NCBI GenBank assembly: GCA_023415305.1
Contig: JAEZKZ010000082.1
Span: 90,978 to 154,977, forward strand
DNA: 64,000 bases
Origin: Bacillota bacterium
GTDB lineage: Bacteria > Bacillota > Clostridia > Acetivibrionales > DSM-1351
Direction of reading: 5' to 3'
The notes below the pieces were generated by a model that did not search any database, was not told the DNA's origin, and saw only the letters and a list, made by a program, of their open reading frames with translations. Positions within the stretch are counted from its first letter, which is position 1, and each line of letters opens with the position of its first letter. Positions 1 to 8,150 of the stretch are shown here, piece after piece. The translations under genes and the position numbers were made by a program.

Positions 1-2570
1 TGGGCTTGACTCAAAAATTCGGAGAGAATTGCGGTGAAGAGGTTAAGCAAAGACTTGAGTATGAACTATCTGTCATATCCAAGATGGGGTATGTGGATTA
101 CTTTCTGATTGTTTGGGACTTTATCAGGTATGCCAGGGAAAATAATATAATGGTTGGCCCCGGGAGGGGCTCTGCAGCAGGAAGTCTTGTTTCCTACTGT
201 CTTGGAATAACCAGCATCGATCCTTTGAAATATAACCTTCTTTTTGAAAGATTCTTAAATCCGGAAAGAATCAGCATGCCTGATATTGATATCGACTTCT
301 GCTATGAAAGAAGGCAGGAGGTAATTGATTATGTTATCAGCAAATACGGTAAGGACAAGGTTTCACAGATTATAACCTTTGGAACCATGGCTGCAAGAGC
401 TGCCATAAGAGATGTGGGTCGAGCGCTTGATATACCCTATGGAGAGGTGGATATCGTTGCAAAGATGATACCCTTTCAAATAGGTATGAATATAAACAAG
501 GCTCTGGATATAAACTCCGAACTAAAGAAAAAGTATGAACTGGAAGAGCAGACACGTTTGCTGATTGACACGGCAATAAGCCTTGAAGGGCTCCCAAGAC
601 ATGCTTCAACCCACGCTGCTGGGGTTGTTATATCTAAAGAACCCATTGTAGAATATGTGCCTTTGCAGCTTAATGAAAACAATGTAACCACACAGTTTAC
701 CATGGTTCTTCTTGAGGAGCTTGGTCTGCTTAAGATGGATTTCCTTGGACTGAGAACACTCACTGTAATCCGTGATACGGTAAACCTGATAGAACTAGGT
801 CATAACACAAAAATTGATATAGGCAATATAAATTATGATGATACCGATGTATATAAAATGATAGGTGAGGGCAAGACTGTTGGTATATTCCAGCTTGAAA
901 GTGCCGGTATGACCCAGTTTATGAAGGAATTACAACCGAACTCACTGGAAGACATAATTGCGGGTATTTCCCTGTACAGGCCCGGGCCTATGGACCAGAT
1001 ACCCAGATATATACGAAATAAAAATAACCCCAAAGAAATCAAATACCACCATCCCCTCCTTGAAAACATACTGAATGTTACTTACGGCTGCATGGTCTAT
1101 CAGGAGCAGGTAATGCAGATAGTAAGAGAATTGGCGGGATACTCTTACGGCAGATCGGATCTTGTCAGACGTGCAATGTCCAAGAAAAAAGTTTCAGTAA
1201 TGGAGCAGGAACGTAAGAACTTTATATATGGTATAAACGATGAAGAGGGTAATGAAATTGTAAGAGGAGCTGTAAGAAATGGCGTTGATGAGTTTACCGC
1301 CAATAAAATATTTGACGAAATGATGGACTTTGCCAGTTATGCCTTCAACAAATCCCATGCAGCGGCATATGCAGTTGTTGCTTATCAGACGGCATGGCTG
1401 AAGCATTACTACCCTGTTGAATTTCTTGCAGCCTCATTAAACAGCTTTTTGGGCAGCAGTGACAAGGTTTCACAGTATGTAAATGAATGTAAGGCACTAA
1501 ACATAAAAGTTCTGCCTCCCGACGTAAATGAAAGCAGCGTAAGGTTCACAGTTGTCAATCAGAAGATTAGATTCGGACTGGCAGCAATAAAAAATGTCGG
1601 TGAAAATGCCATACAGTCAATGATTACCGAACGCTCTGAAAATGGAATTTTTACGACCTTTTTGGACTTTTGTCAGAGAATAGAAGGTCGGGAAATAAAT
1701 AAAAGGTGTATTGAAAGTCTTATTAAGTGTGGAGCTTTCGACTCGTTAAATGTATACAGGTCCAAGCTTATGGCCGTTTATGAGCGATTTCTGGATGGAA
1801 TTGCCCAATCACGGAAGAAAAGCATGGAGGGGCAGCTGTCGATATTTGATTTAATGCAGGAACCCCAGGAGTCCCTCCAGGAGGATTATCCGGATATAAA
1901 GGAGTATCCGCCAAATGTTATGCTGGCAATGGAAAAGGAAATGCTGGGACTTTATGTTTCAGGCCATCCGTTGAGCGAGTACCAGAGTATTCTTGATAAA
2001 AATGTAAATCTGCTCAGCAAGGATATGCTGTTGGGTGGGAATGATGAAAACAGTGAAATTGAACTGGAGCTGAAAAAGCTATCTGACTCAATGAGGGTAA
2101 CTGTTGGAGGAATAATTGTATCAAGAAAAACCAAGACTACAAAAAATAATAATCTGATGGCTTTCATAGGGCTGGAGGACCTCTACGGAACAATGGAACT
2201 GATAGTATTTCCTACCGTGTATGAGAGGTATTCGCAGCTGCTTCAGCAGGAAAGTACGGTAATAGTAAATGGAAGACTTAGCTTAAAAGAGGATGAACAA
2301 CCCAAAATCATCTGTGAAGAGGTTTTGCCTATTAAAAGCCTTGAAGAAAAAGGTCTTTATATATATTTCAATAGGGAAATGTCCAGAGAAGAAAGTACTT
2401 CTCTGATTGCGCTGTTGAAATATTTTAGTGGTACGACTCCCACATATATTCGAAAAGTAAATGACAGCAGTTATAAGAAATTAGACAGGCAATACTGGAT
2501 AGATGTCAATAATGATATACTGGAGGAACTTGAATTCCGGCTTGGGAAGGATAATATAAGTTTAAAATAA
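1..2570 (+). CDS. dnaE: DNA polymerase III alpha subunit, DnaE type (5' end outside window)
   Basis: Replicative polymerase subunit. The reading frame is open from the first base, so the gene starts upstream; about 855 residues are visible of a family length near 1,150, and the N-terminal PHP domain is missing. Visible first is the C family palm with the GPGRGSAAGS loop and the catalytic PDIDIDF acidic cluster (encoded near 279-300), then the fingers, then a helix-hairpin-helix region. A C-terminal OB-fold follows (VTVGGIIVSRKTK onward, about 2098-2330). There is no embedded exonuclease domain, so this is DnaE and not PolC. It ends 59 bases before mtrB. The family call is very secure. Confidence 0.97.
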   Translation, partial: GLTQKFGENCGEEVKQRLEYELSVISKMGYVDYFLIVWDFIRYARENNIMVGPGRGSAAGSLVSYCLGITSIDPLKYNLLFERFLNPERISMPDIDIDFCYERRQEVIDYVISKYGKDKVSQIITFGTMAARAAIRDVGRALDIPYGEVDIVAKMIPFQIGMNINKALDINSELKKKYELEEQTRLLIDTAISLEGLPRHASTHAAGVVISKEPIVEYVPLQLNENNVTTQFTMVLLEELGLLKMDFLGLRTLTVIRDTVNLIELGHNTKIDIGNINYDDTDVYKMIGEGKTVGIFQLESAGMTQFMKELQPNSLEDIIAGISLYRPGPMDQIPRYIRNKNNPKEIKYHHPLLENILNVTYGCMVYQEQVMQIVRELAGYSYGRSDLVRRAMSKKKVSVMEQERKNFIYGINDEEGNEIVRGAVRNGVDEFTANKIFDEMMDFASYAFNKSHAAAYAVVAYQTAWLKHYYPVEFLAASLNSFLGSSDKVSQYVNECKALNIKVLPPDVNESSVRFTVVNQKIRFGLAAIKNVGENAIQSMITERSENGIFTTFLDFCQRIEGREINKRCIESLIKCGAFDSLNVYRSKLMAVYERFLDGIAQSRKKSMEGQLSIFDLMQEPQESLQEDYPDIKEYPPNVMLAMEKEMLGLYVSGHPLSEYQSILDKNVNLLSKDMLLGGNDENSEIELELKKLSDSMRVTVGGIIVSRKTKTTKNNNLMAFIGLEDLYGTMELIVFPTVYERYSQLLQQESTVIVNGRLSLKEDEQPKIICEEVLPIKSLEEKGLYIYFNREMSREESTSLIALLKYFSGTTPTYIRKVNDSSYKKLDRQYWIDVNNDILEELEFRLGKDNISLK

Positions 2571-2629
2571 CCGTGCTTAATATTGATTTTTGGTGGAAAA
2601 TAATATAATATAAATGTCGAGGTGGTTAA

Positions 2630-2863
2630 ATGGACAACCTGGAGGATAAAATATCCGGAGAGTATGTTGCAATAAAAGCAGACGAAAACGGAGTTACTAT
2701 TATCGGTTTAACACGTGGAAAGGATACTAAATTTCATCATACCGAGAAGCTCGATAGAGGTGAGTTACTTTTAGCACAATTTACAGAAAATACATCTGCG
2801 ATAAAAATCAGAGGCAAAGCCACTGTTTATTGCAGATATGGCACTATTCAATGCGGCGAATAA
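2630..2863 (+). CDS. mtrB: trp RNA-binding attenuation protein (TRAP)
   Basis: A 77-residue protein that aligns along its length with Bacillus TRAP (VIGLTRGTDTKFHH, AQFTE-TSAIKVRG). In Bacillus, TRAP forms an 11-subunit ring that binds tryptophan and wraps RNA carrying repeated GAG/UAG triplets, repressing trp genes. The RNA-contacting Lys/Lys/Arg set is present as K40, K59 and R61. The tryptophan-pocket threonine (T28) and the T52/T55/S56 strand are also kept. The start ATG follows a GAGGTGG ribosome binding site. It sits between dnaE and a small gene, not beside trp genes or folE, so its targets must lie elsewhere. No anti-TRAP gene is visible. Confidence 0.9.
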   Translation: MDNLEDKISGEYVAIKADENGVTIIGLTRGKDTKFHHTEKLDRGELLLAQFTENTSAIKIRGKATVYCRYGTIQCGE

Positions 2864-2883
2864 CAATTTGAAAGGTAGTGTAG

Positions 2884-3087
2884 ATGATAATGTGGACAGT
2901 GGTATACATGGCCCAAAGCAAAGAAGTAGCAAATCAGCTGCAGGAGCTTTTGTCCAATGAAGGTATTCTTGTGAAGCTCAGGCCAATAAGTAAGAACCAT
3001 GAAAATAATGATAATTACTTCGAGGTACTTGTTCCTGAGGCCGAAGTTGAGGAAGCACATAGCGTTATTATTGAAACGGGTTATTAA
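2884..3087 (+). CDS. small conserved protein, DUF2007-like signal-transducing fold
   Basis: A 67-residue protein starting MIMWTVVYMAQSKEVANQLQELL. The beta-alpha-beta pattern (membership change, residue insertion of an ASSEAEA-like helix, then EVLVPEAEVEEAHSVI) matches the small ferredoxin-like DUF2007 family, whose biochemical role is unknown. Many clostridial copies are mislabelled as glutamate decarboxylase. An AAAGGTAG ribosome binding site precedes the ATG at 2884; ATG 2890 is an alternative. It follows mtrB by 20 bases and is probably cotranscribed. Real gene: likely. Function: unknown. Confidence 0.65.
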   Translation: MIMWTVVYMAQSKEVANQLQELLSNEGILVKLRPISKNHENNDNYFEVLVPEAEVEEAHSVIIETGY

Positions 3088-3100
3088 TAAAACTAAAAAA

Positions 3101-3132
3101 AATAGCTCCGCGCTTATTAGCCCGGGGCTATT
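3101..3132 (+). terminator. hairpin after the mtrB/DUF2007 pair, weak terminator
   Basis: AATAGCTCC at 3101-3109 pairs with GGGGCTATT at 3124-3132 (one G-U). No T-run follows on the + strand; a poly-A precedes it, so it would work better as a minus-strand terminator. Function uncertain. Confidence 0.35.
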
Positions 3133-3212
3133 ACTACGTATAGATAAAATCTTTTAACAAAGAAATCAAAAATTTATATTTACATGCAACATTTTGTACC
3201 GGATTACGTAAA

Positions 3213-3662
3213 ATGAAAGGAATGAGAGAATTGTATTATGTTGATATACCTCTGACTGTAAGATATGCTGAAACTGACAGGATGGGAATTGTTCATCATT
3301 CAAATTACCCTGTTTGGTTTGAGGTTGGAAGAACCGAATTTATTAAACAAAACGGGATTTCTTATTCTGAAATTGAAGAGCAGGGAATACTCCTACCCCT
3401 GCTGGAACTTAAATGTAAGTTTATCAGTTCATCAACATATGAGGATAGAATAATTGTAAGAACAAGTATAAAGAGTTATACTAAGACCAGATTGACCTTC
3501 TATTATGAGGTTTTCAAGGAAACAAACATGAAGAACCCCATAACTACCGGTGAGACTGTTCACGTGTGGACAAATACCAGTTTGAAACCGGTTAATCTGC
3601 AAAAGTGTAACGAGAAGCTATTCAATATTATTGCTAAAAATGCAATAGAAGAAATAGAATAA
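3213..3662 (+). CDS. acyl-CoA thioesterase, YbgC/FadM hot-dog family
   Basis: A 149-residue single hot-dog domain (4HBT). The YbgC signature VRYAETDRMGIVHHSNYPVWFEVGRTEF is present in parts at residues 17-44, with the active-site Asp of ETD and the following G-x-V-H-H loop. Family members hydrolyse short or hydroxylated acyl-CoA thioesters in the cytosol. The start is unclear: ATG 3213 has no good ribosome binding site, while TTG 3231 has AAAGGA about nine bases upstream and would give a protein starting at the conserved YYVDIPLTVRY. It stands alone, with noncoding leaders on both sides. Confidence 0.85.
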   Translation: MKGMRELYYVDIPLTVRYAETDRMGIVHHSNYPVWFEVGRTEFIKQNGISYSEIEEQGILLPLLELKCKFISSSTYEDRIIVRTSIKSYTKTRLTFYYEVFKETNMKNPITTGETVHVWTNTSLKPVNLQKCNEKLFNIIAKNAIEEIE

Positions 3663-3747
3663 TTGTCACAAAACAATAAAATACCTAAATTTTATGAAAA
3701 GATTGCACTGATTTATTGTTCTGTGTTAAACTATGTTTACTTGTTCT

Positions 3748-3840
3748 TAAAGTCAATTACCATCGGCTGGAAGCATATATTTTTGACTTATAAAGCCTCC
3801 TAAGGGTAGAAAAATAAACATTGAAGCATAATTGACTTTA
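3748..3840 (+). other. possible structured leader upstream of pgsA
   Basis: TAAAGTCAATTA (3748-3759) and TAATTGACTTTA (3829-3840) are perfect 12-base inverted repeats enclosing about 70 bases with G/C-richer segments (CATCGGCTGGAAGC, GCCTCCTAAGGG). This could be an RNA closed by a 12-bp stem in the pgsA 5' leader, or a very small remnant of an element with terminal inverted repeats. I do not recognise a known riboswitch class. Confidence 0.4.
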
Positions 3841-3843
3841 GTA

Positions 3844-3860
3844 AAATTCTGTCAGAATTT
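3844..3860. promoter_or_regulatory. palindrome just upstream of pgsA
   Basis: AAATTCTGTCAGAATTT is a perfect 8-bp dyad around one central base, 24 bases before the pgsA start. It may be an operator or part of the leader fold. No regulator can be assigned. Confidence 0.4.
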
Positions 3861-3883
3861 ATTAAGTAATCGGGTGGTGTGCA

Positions 3884-4444
3884 GTGAATAAAAATATTCC
3901 AAATCTACTAACTTCGCTTAGGCTAATAATTGTACCTGTTATGGGCTATTTCCTGTATATGGAGAATTATCTACCGGCGATGATTCTTTTTGCATTTGGC
4001 GGCTTCACAGATATACTTGATGGATATATAGCCAGAAAATACAATTTAATAACAAAGTGGGGAAAGTTTTTCGACCCGTTGGCTGATAAGTTAATGCAGA
4101 TAACTGCATTGGTATTTTTAGTGCTGCATCGTTTTATACCAACAATAGTTCTTGTAGTTGTTATTATAAAAGAGGCATTAATGTTAACCGGCGGTATTAT
4201 GCTTTACAGAAAAGGAAAAACTGTTATTGGTGCAAACTGGTACGGAAAGCTTGCTACTGTTATTTTTTATTTCGCCATATTGGTAACCATAATACTTAGC
4301 CTGGATAGTCTTAAAAATATATATACTACTACAGCAATTAATATTGCTTTAGGCTTGGCTGTAGTCTGCACATTATTTGCTCTTGTAATGTATATCATAA
4401 TTTACTTTAAGTTCTCTAAGAACTATGAAAATGGAACAAAATAG
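3884..4444 (+). CDS. pgsA: CDP-diacylglycerol-glycerol-3-phosphate 3-phosphatidyltransferase
   Basis: Makes phosphatidylglycerophosphate, the committed step to phosphatidylglycerol. At 186 residues with about five to six hydrophobic segments it has the usual size of the CDP-alcohol phosphatidyltransferase family. The full signature D-x2-D-G-x2-A-R-x8-G-x3-D-x3-D is present (DILDGYIAR, then G and the two later Asp in GKFFDPLADK). The start is GTG 3884 after a GGGTGGTG site. A strong intrinsic terminator follows at 4490, so it looks monocistronic. Confidence 0.95.
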   Translation: MNKNIPNLLTSLRLIIVPVMGYFLYMENYLPAMILFAFGGFTDILDGYIARKYNLITKWGKFFDPLADKLMQITALVFLVLHRFIPTIVLVVVIIKEALMLTGGIMLYRKGKTVIGANWYGKLATVIFYFAILVTIILSLDSLKNIYTTTAINIALGLAVVCTLFALVMYIIIYFKFSKNYENGTK

Positions 4445-4489
4445 TAAGAAAATCTTTCGGAACAACTACTTTAAATCTTAGGAAAAATA

Positions 4490-4521
4490 AGATACACTTT
4501 TATGTGTATCTTTTTAATTTT
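4490..4521 (+). terminator. intrinsic terminator after pgsA
   Basis: AGATACAC (4490-4497), a six-base loop, GTGTATCT (4504-4511), then TTTTAATTTT. The next 190 bases up to the following gene are extremely A/T-rich with no other feature seen. Confidence 0.85.
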
Positions 4522-4723
4522 ATGTAATACTTAATAAAATGGATAATTGATTTAATAATTATTAGTATTATATAAAAAAAATTAATTATTATATTTGAAA
4601 TGTTAATAGATTAGTAATATTTTTGTGTTATTATATATTATAAGTTTTTTGTATTTATGTTTTTGATTTATGTATTATATGTTTGTGTATTGATGTTTTG
4701 ACCCGTTTAATATGGAGGATGAA

Positions 4724-5608
4724 TTGTTCGGTTATATTATGCCGGAGAAACCGGAGCTAAAAATAAAAGAATTTGATATATATCGTGCCTATTATTGTGG
4801 AGTATGCAAGACAATAGGCAAAAGGCACGGACAGTTGAAAAGGATGACTTTAACCTATGATGCTGCATTTCTAGCCATGCTTTTATGTTCAATCCTTAAA
4901 ATTGATACTAAGATGACCAGGGAACGTTGTATTGTACATCCTTTGAAAAAAAGCTTTGTCACCCGCAATGAAATTATAGATTATTCTTCCGACATAAATA
5001 TAATATTGGCGTATAATAATATTAAAGATAAGTGGGAGGATGACAGTTCAAAAGCAGCTTTAGCCGGAATGGCTGCTCTGAAGAGGGCATACAAAAAGTT
5101 GGCGGTAGTTTACTCGGAGAAATGTGCTATAATAGAGCAAAGGCTAAGAGAACTGGCTCAGCTTGAAAAGGCTGGATGTACATCTGTAGATGCGGCGGCA
5201 GAACCTTTCGCCAAGCTGATGGAAGAAGTTCTTGATTATGAAAAGCTTGACCAGCAAACCAGACAAATATTAAGATGGTTGGGGTACAATTTGGGGAAAT
5301 GGATTTATCTTATAGACGCCTTTGACGATCTCGAGGACGATTTAAAGAAATCCAGCTACAATCCATTTTTGCTGCATTTCAAATTTGATAGTAGCAGTGA
5401 AGATATTCTCGCTTTCAAAAGCCGAATAAAAAGCCAGGTTGAGTTTACTTTACTGTATTGTTTGAGGGAAGCCTCAAAAGCTTTTGAACTGCTGGATACT
5501 AAAGAAAACAAAGGTATTTTGGAAAATATCATATATATTGGTATGTTAAGCAAAACAGATAAAATTTTATGCCAGAGGAGTTGTGGTAATTGTGAAAAAT
5601 CCGTATGA
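4724..5608 (+). CDS. DUF5685 family protein
   Basis: A 294-residue protein of unknown function, helix-rich and cytosolic. The N-terminus FGYIMPEKPELKIKEFD followed by YYCGVCKTIGK (a CxxC pair) is characteristic of DUF5685. Near the end CQRSCGNC gives more cysteines, so metal binding is possible. The start is best placed at TTG 4724: GGAGG at 4714-4718 lies five bases before it, whereas ATG 4712 overlaps that site. The DFDDLEDDLKKSSYNP region resembles the Asp-rich helices of all-alpha prenyl-synthase-like folds, but I would not infer that activity. The next gene overlaps its end, so the two are probably translated together. Confidence 0.8.
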   Translation: MFGYIMPEKPELKIKEFDIYRAYYCGVCKTIGKRHGQLKRMTLTYDAAFLAMLLCSILKIDTKMTRERCIVHPLKKSFVTRNEIIDYSSDINIILAYNNIKDKWEDDSSKAALAGMAALKRAYKKLAVVYSEKCAIIEQRLRELAQLEKAGCTSVDAAAEPFAKLMEEVLDYEKLDQQTRQILRWLGYNLGKWIYLIDAFDDLEDDLKKSSYNPFLLHFKFDSSSEDILAFKSRIKSQVEFTLLYCLREASKAFELLDTKENKGILENIIYIGMLSKTDKILCQRSCGNCEKSV

Positions 5609-6230
5609 GGTACTCGGAATAAATGAAGGCGCATCAGAAGAAGAGATTAAGAAGGCGTACAGGGAGCAGGTAAAAAAATATCACCCTGACCAATATCAGG
5701 ATAATCCCCTTTCAAAATTGGCAGAAGATAAGCTGAGAGAGGTTAATGAAGCCTATGAGTATCTTACAGGCAAAGGGCAGTCTGCCAAAACCAGTAACGG
5801 TTGGAGCGGAAGAAGCAGTTATCCTGGAGGGAGAAGCGGCACTGGAGCAGGACAGAACTACGGTGATGGCAGCTTCAGACAGGTGAGGATGTATATAAAC
5901 AGCGGAAACATCGCTGCCGCCGAGGCAATGCTTGAGAGTATTCCGGATAAAACCGCAGAATGGTTCTATCTGAGAGGCCTGATATTTATGAAAAAAGGCT
6001 GGTATAATGAGGCAATGATGAATATACGTCAGGCTTGCAACATGGACCCTTCAAATTATGAATACAGAGACGCTTTGAACAGAATGAATTCAAACAACAA
6101 CATGTACCGTGGAAATGCAAACAACCGCGGCTACGGGGCAGGGCCAAGCTTTTGTGATATGTGTATGTGTGCCTGGTGCTCAGATTCTCTGTGTGAATGC
6201 TGTGGCGGTGACCTGATTGGATGCTGTTAA
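5592..6230 (+). CDS. J-domain protein with TPR-like middle and cysteine-rich tail
   Basis: An N-terminal J domain (NPYEVLGINEGASEEEIKKAYR, with the HPD tripeptide in KKYHPDQ) should stimulate an Hsp70 ATPase. A Gly/Ser-rich linker follows, then two helical TPR-like segments (IAAAEAMLESI, GWYNEAMMNIRQA). The last 25 residues carry nine cysteines (CDMCMCAWC, CECC, CC), suggesting metal binding. There is no DnaJ zinc-finger or C-terminal peptide-binding domain, so it is not the main DnaJ. Start: GAGGAG at 5575-5580 is 11 bases before GTG 5592 and only two before GTG 5583. It overlaps the DUF5685 gene. Confidence 0.85.
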   Translation: MKNPYEVLGINEGASEEEIKKAYREQVKKYHPDQYQDNPLSKLAEDKLREVNEAYEYLTGKGQSAKTSNGWSGRSSYPGGRSGTGAGQNYGDGSFRQVRMYINSGNIAAAEAMLESIPDKTAEWFYLRGLIFMKKGWYNEAMMNIRQACNMDPSNYEYRDALNRMNSNNNMYRGNANNRGYGAGPSFCDMCMCAWCSDSLCECCGGDLIGCC

Positions 6231-6333
6231 GGGAAAGACATTGATTAAATTATTGTGATTTCGTGAAGTTAAATGCAGGGAACTGGGATAATTTGACTTG
6301 TTATATAGAACGGGTTCGGAGGATTTGTACTAA

Positions 6334-6849
6334 ATGAACAATGGCTCGAGAGTAAAAAGAATTACGCTGAGCGGTATACTTCTTGCGTTTACAGTAATAT
6401 GTGTTTTTCTTGCAGCGGTGCTTCCCACAAGCAAACTGTCTTTATACGCCCTAAGCTCACTTTTTATGTCAGTAATAATAATTGAGTTCGGTACAAAGGC
6501 CGGCTGGGCGTTTTATCTGGCATCAGCCATATTGTCTGCTTTACTGGTACCCAGGCTTGAAGTAATTCCGTTTATAGTTTTTTTCGGTATATACGGGCTC
6601 ATAAAGCTCTATATTGAAAGGCGTAACAGTAGAATTACAGAGTATATTTTGAAGCTTGCTTATTTTAATATCTGCCTTATTTTAGGTCTTTTCTTCCTGA
6701 AGGAGATTATTTTGAACGGTGTTAATCTGTCTGCGCCTGTTTACATAGTTGCAGCTGTGCTGGAGGTCGTATTTGTGATATATGACTATATATACACCCT
6801 GTTTATCAGATTTTACGGCACACAGTTGAAGCAGAGGTTAAGGCTATAG
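6334..6849 (+). CDS. multi-pass membrane protein, unknown
   Basis: 171 residues with about five hydrophobic spans (ILLAFTVICVFLAAVLP, LYALSSLFMSVIIIE, AGWAFYLASAILSALLV, FIVFFGIYGLIKLYI, ICLILGLFFL, IVAAVLEVVFVIYDYIYTLF). The small-span layout resembles substrate-binding S components of ECF transporters and other clostridial integral membrane proteins, but no motif decides this. GGAGG lies at 6317-6321, a slightly long 12 bases before the ATG. Function unknown. Confidence 0.7.
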   Translation: MNNGSRVKRITLSGILLAFTVICVFLAAVLPTSKLSLYALSSLFMSVIIIEFGTKAGWAFYLASAILSALLVPRLEVIPFIVFFGIYGLIKLYIERRNSRITEYILKLAYFNICLILGLFFLKEIILNGVNLSAPVYIVAAVLEVVFVIYDYIYTLFIRFYGTQLKQRLRL

Positions 6850-6952
6850 ATCAGGGGAATAGAGAAATAATTTGAAAACCGACGCCTTGTATATTACAAT
6901 ATTTGTAAATACATGCACGTACTAACACCTGAACTACCGGGGGAGGTAAAAA

Positions 6953-7243
6953 ATGTCGTCAGCGTTTTCATATTCCATTGCTGTTTTCATAATCATACTT
7001 ATCGCAGGCTGCGCCGTTAATTTGCTGGTGCAGCATTATATTTTTCAGTTATTGGGTATCGCTTTCTTCTTTACATACATAATCATCAACTCTGCCATAT
7101 TTGTGGAAAATACATATGATGTAGCCTATACAGATTTATTTTACAGGTCGCTGCCTTCTCTTTTCGGAATTTCAGCATGCCTTATAAGTATGACGCTGGG
7201 CTTTTGGATATTTCCATCAATAAGAATTAAATTCAAGGATTAA
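6953..7243 (+). CDS. small membrane protein, unknown
   Basis: 96 residues with three hydrophobic spans (SIAVFIIILIAGCAVNLLV, LGIAFFFTYIIINSAIFV, LFGISACLISMTLGFWIF). The ATG follows a strong GGGGGAGG site. I recognise no family. The gene stands alone between the preceding membrane protein and the XRE-cupin regulator. Confidence 0.65.
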   Translation: MSSAFSYSIAVFIIILIAGCAVNLLVQHYIFQLLGIAFFFTYIIINSAIFVENTYDVAYTDLFYRSLPSLFGISACLISMTLGFWIFPSIRIKFKD

Positions 7244-7359
7244 CTAATAAGGGTTACAATAAAATATTTTGCGGTAGCTGCCGGGCTTGTGCTATAATTA
7301 AAATGTTTGCTAAATGGAATATTTATGAATTATTTCCTTAGGACATTAAGAATTAAAGA

Positions 7360-7484
7360 CATGCCCGTTTTTATTGTGCACTCTGTTCTTGTCCCGGGAT
7401 AACTATAAAATAAATGACGGCTAAAACGGCCACAAACGGTGCAAGTCGGTGAGGACGTTATGCCTGTCGGAAATGGAGACCTTT
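7360..7484 (+). other. G/C-richer leader of the XRE-cupin gene
   Basis: This leader contrasts in composition with its A/T-rich surroundings. CCGTTTT near 7366 can pair with AAAACGG near 7420, GGC/GCC brackets that second arm, and further GAC/GTC pairings are possible at 7453-7468. I do not recognise a known riboswitch. It may simply be a structured leader. Confidence 0.25.
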
Positions 7485-8033
7485 ATGAATGAAAAAGTAA
7501 AAGATATTGCTGTCAGAATCAAGGGCTTAAGATTGTTGGCCGGAAGCACACAGGAAGAGGTAGCAAAGGCCGTCGGAATAAAAATAGATGAGTACGTAAG
7601 ATATGAAGATGCACTGGATGATATCCCGGTGAGTATTTTGTATGAGCTTGCAGATTATTATAATGTTGATATGACTGAAATATTGACAGGAACCTCACCA
7701 AAACTCCATGATATTTGTTTTGTTAAAAAGGGCGAGGGGTTGAAAGTCGAAAGGTACGACCAATACAGTTTTGAAAGTCTGGCTTACAAGTATTCCAACA
7801 GAAAAATCGAGCCGATGTATGTGGTTCTCGATCCTAACAATAGTCCTGACATGGTTTCACATAAGGGGCAGGAATTTAACTACTGTCTGGAAGGCAGGAT
7901 GAGGGTAGTTGTGGGTAAAGAAGTGTTTGACATGGCACCTGGGGACTCACTGTATTACAATTCTACCATTCCGCATAAAATGGTTGCCCTTGATGACAAG
8001 GAAGCTAAGTTCCTGACAGTGATTCTTCTCTAA
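7485..8033 (+). CDS. XRE-family regulator with C-terminal cupin sensor
   Basis: The N-terminal helix-turn-helix (residues about 10-65: RIKGLRLLAGSTQEEVAKAVGI, YVRYEDALDDIPVSILYELADYY) is followed by a cupin_2 barrel (GQEFNYCLEGRMRVVVG, GDSLYYNSTIPHKM). This is the layout of regulators that sense a small ligand. The start ATG 7485 has GGAG six bases upstream; an in-frame GTG at 7449 is less likely. The acyl-CoA synthetase gene follows by 117 bases, a pairing common in clostridia, so it probably regulates or is coexpressed with that enzyme. Confidence 0.88.
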   Translation: MNEKVKDIAVRIKGLRLLAGSTQEEVAKAVGIKIDEYVRYEDALDDIPVSILYELADYYNVDMTEILTGTSPKLHDICFVKKGEGLKVERYDQYSFESLAYKYSNRKIEPMYVVLDPNNSPDMVSHKGQEFNYCLEGRMRVVVGKEVFDMAPGDSLYYNSTIPHKMVALDDKEAKFLTVILL

Positions 8034-8150
8034 CCATACAGTATGAAAAGAGAATTAACGACAGCTAAGTGAATACTAGCAGTATCGGCAACTGTTAATT
8101 TAAATAGATATGTATCATATCAGAAAGAATAATTACTGGAGGATTTATAT

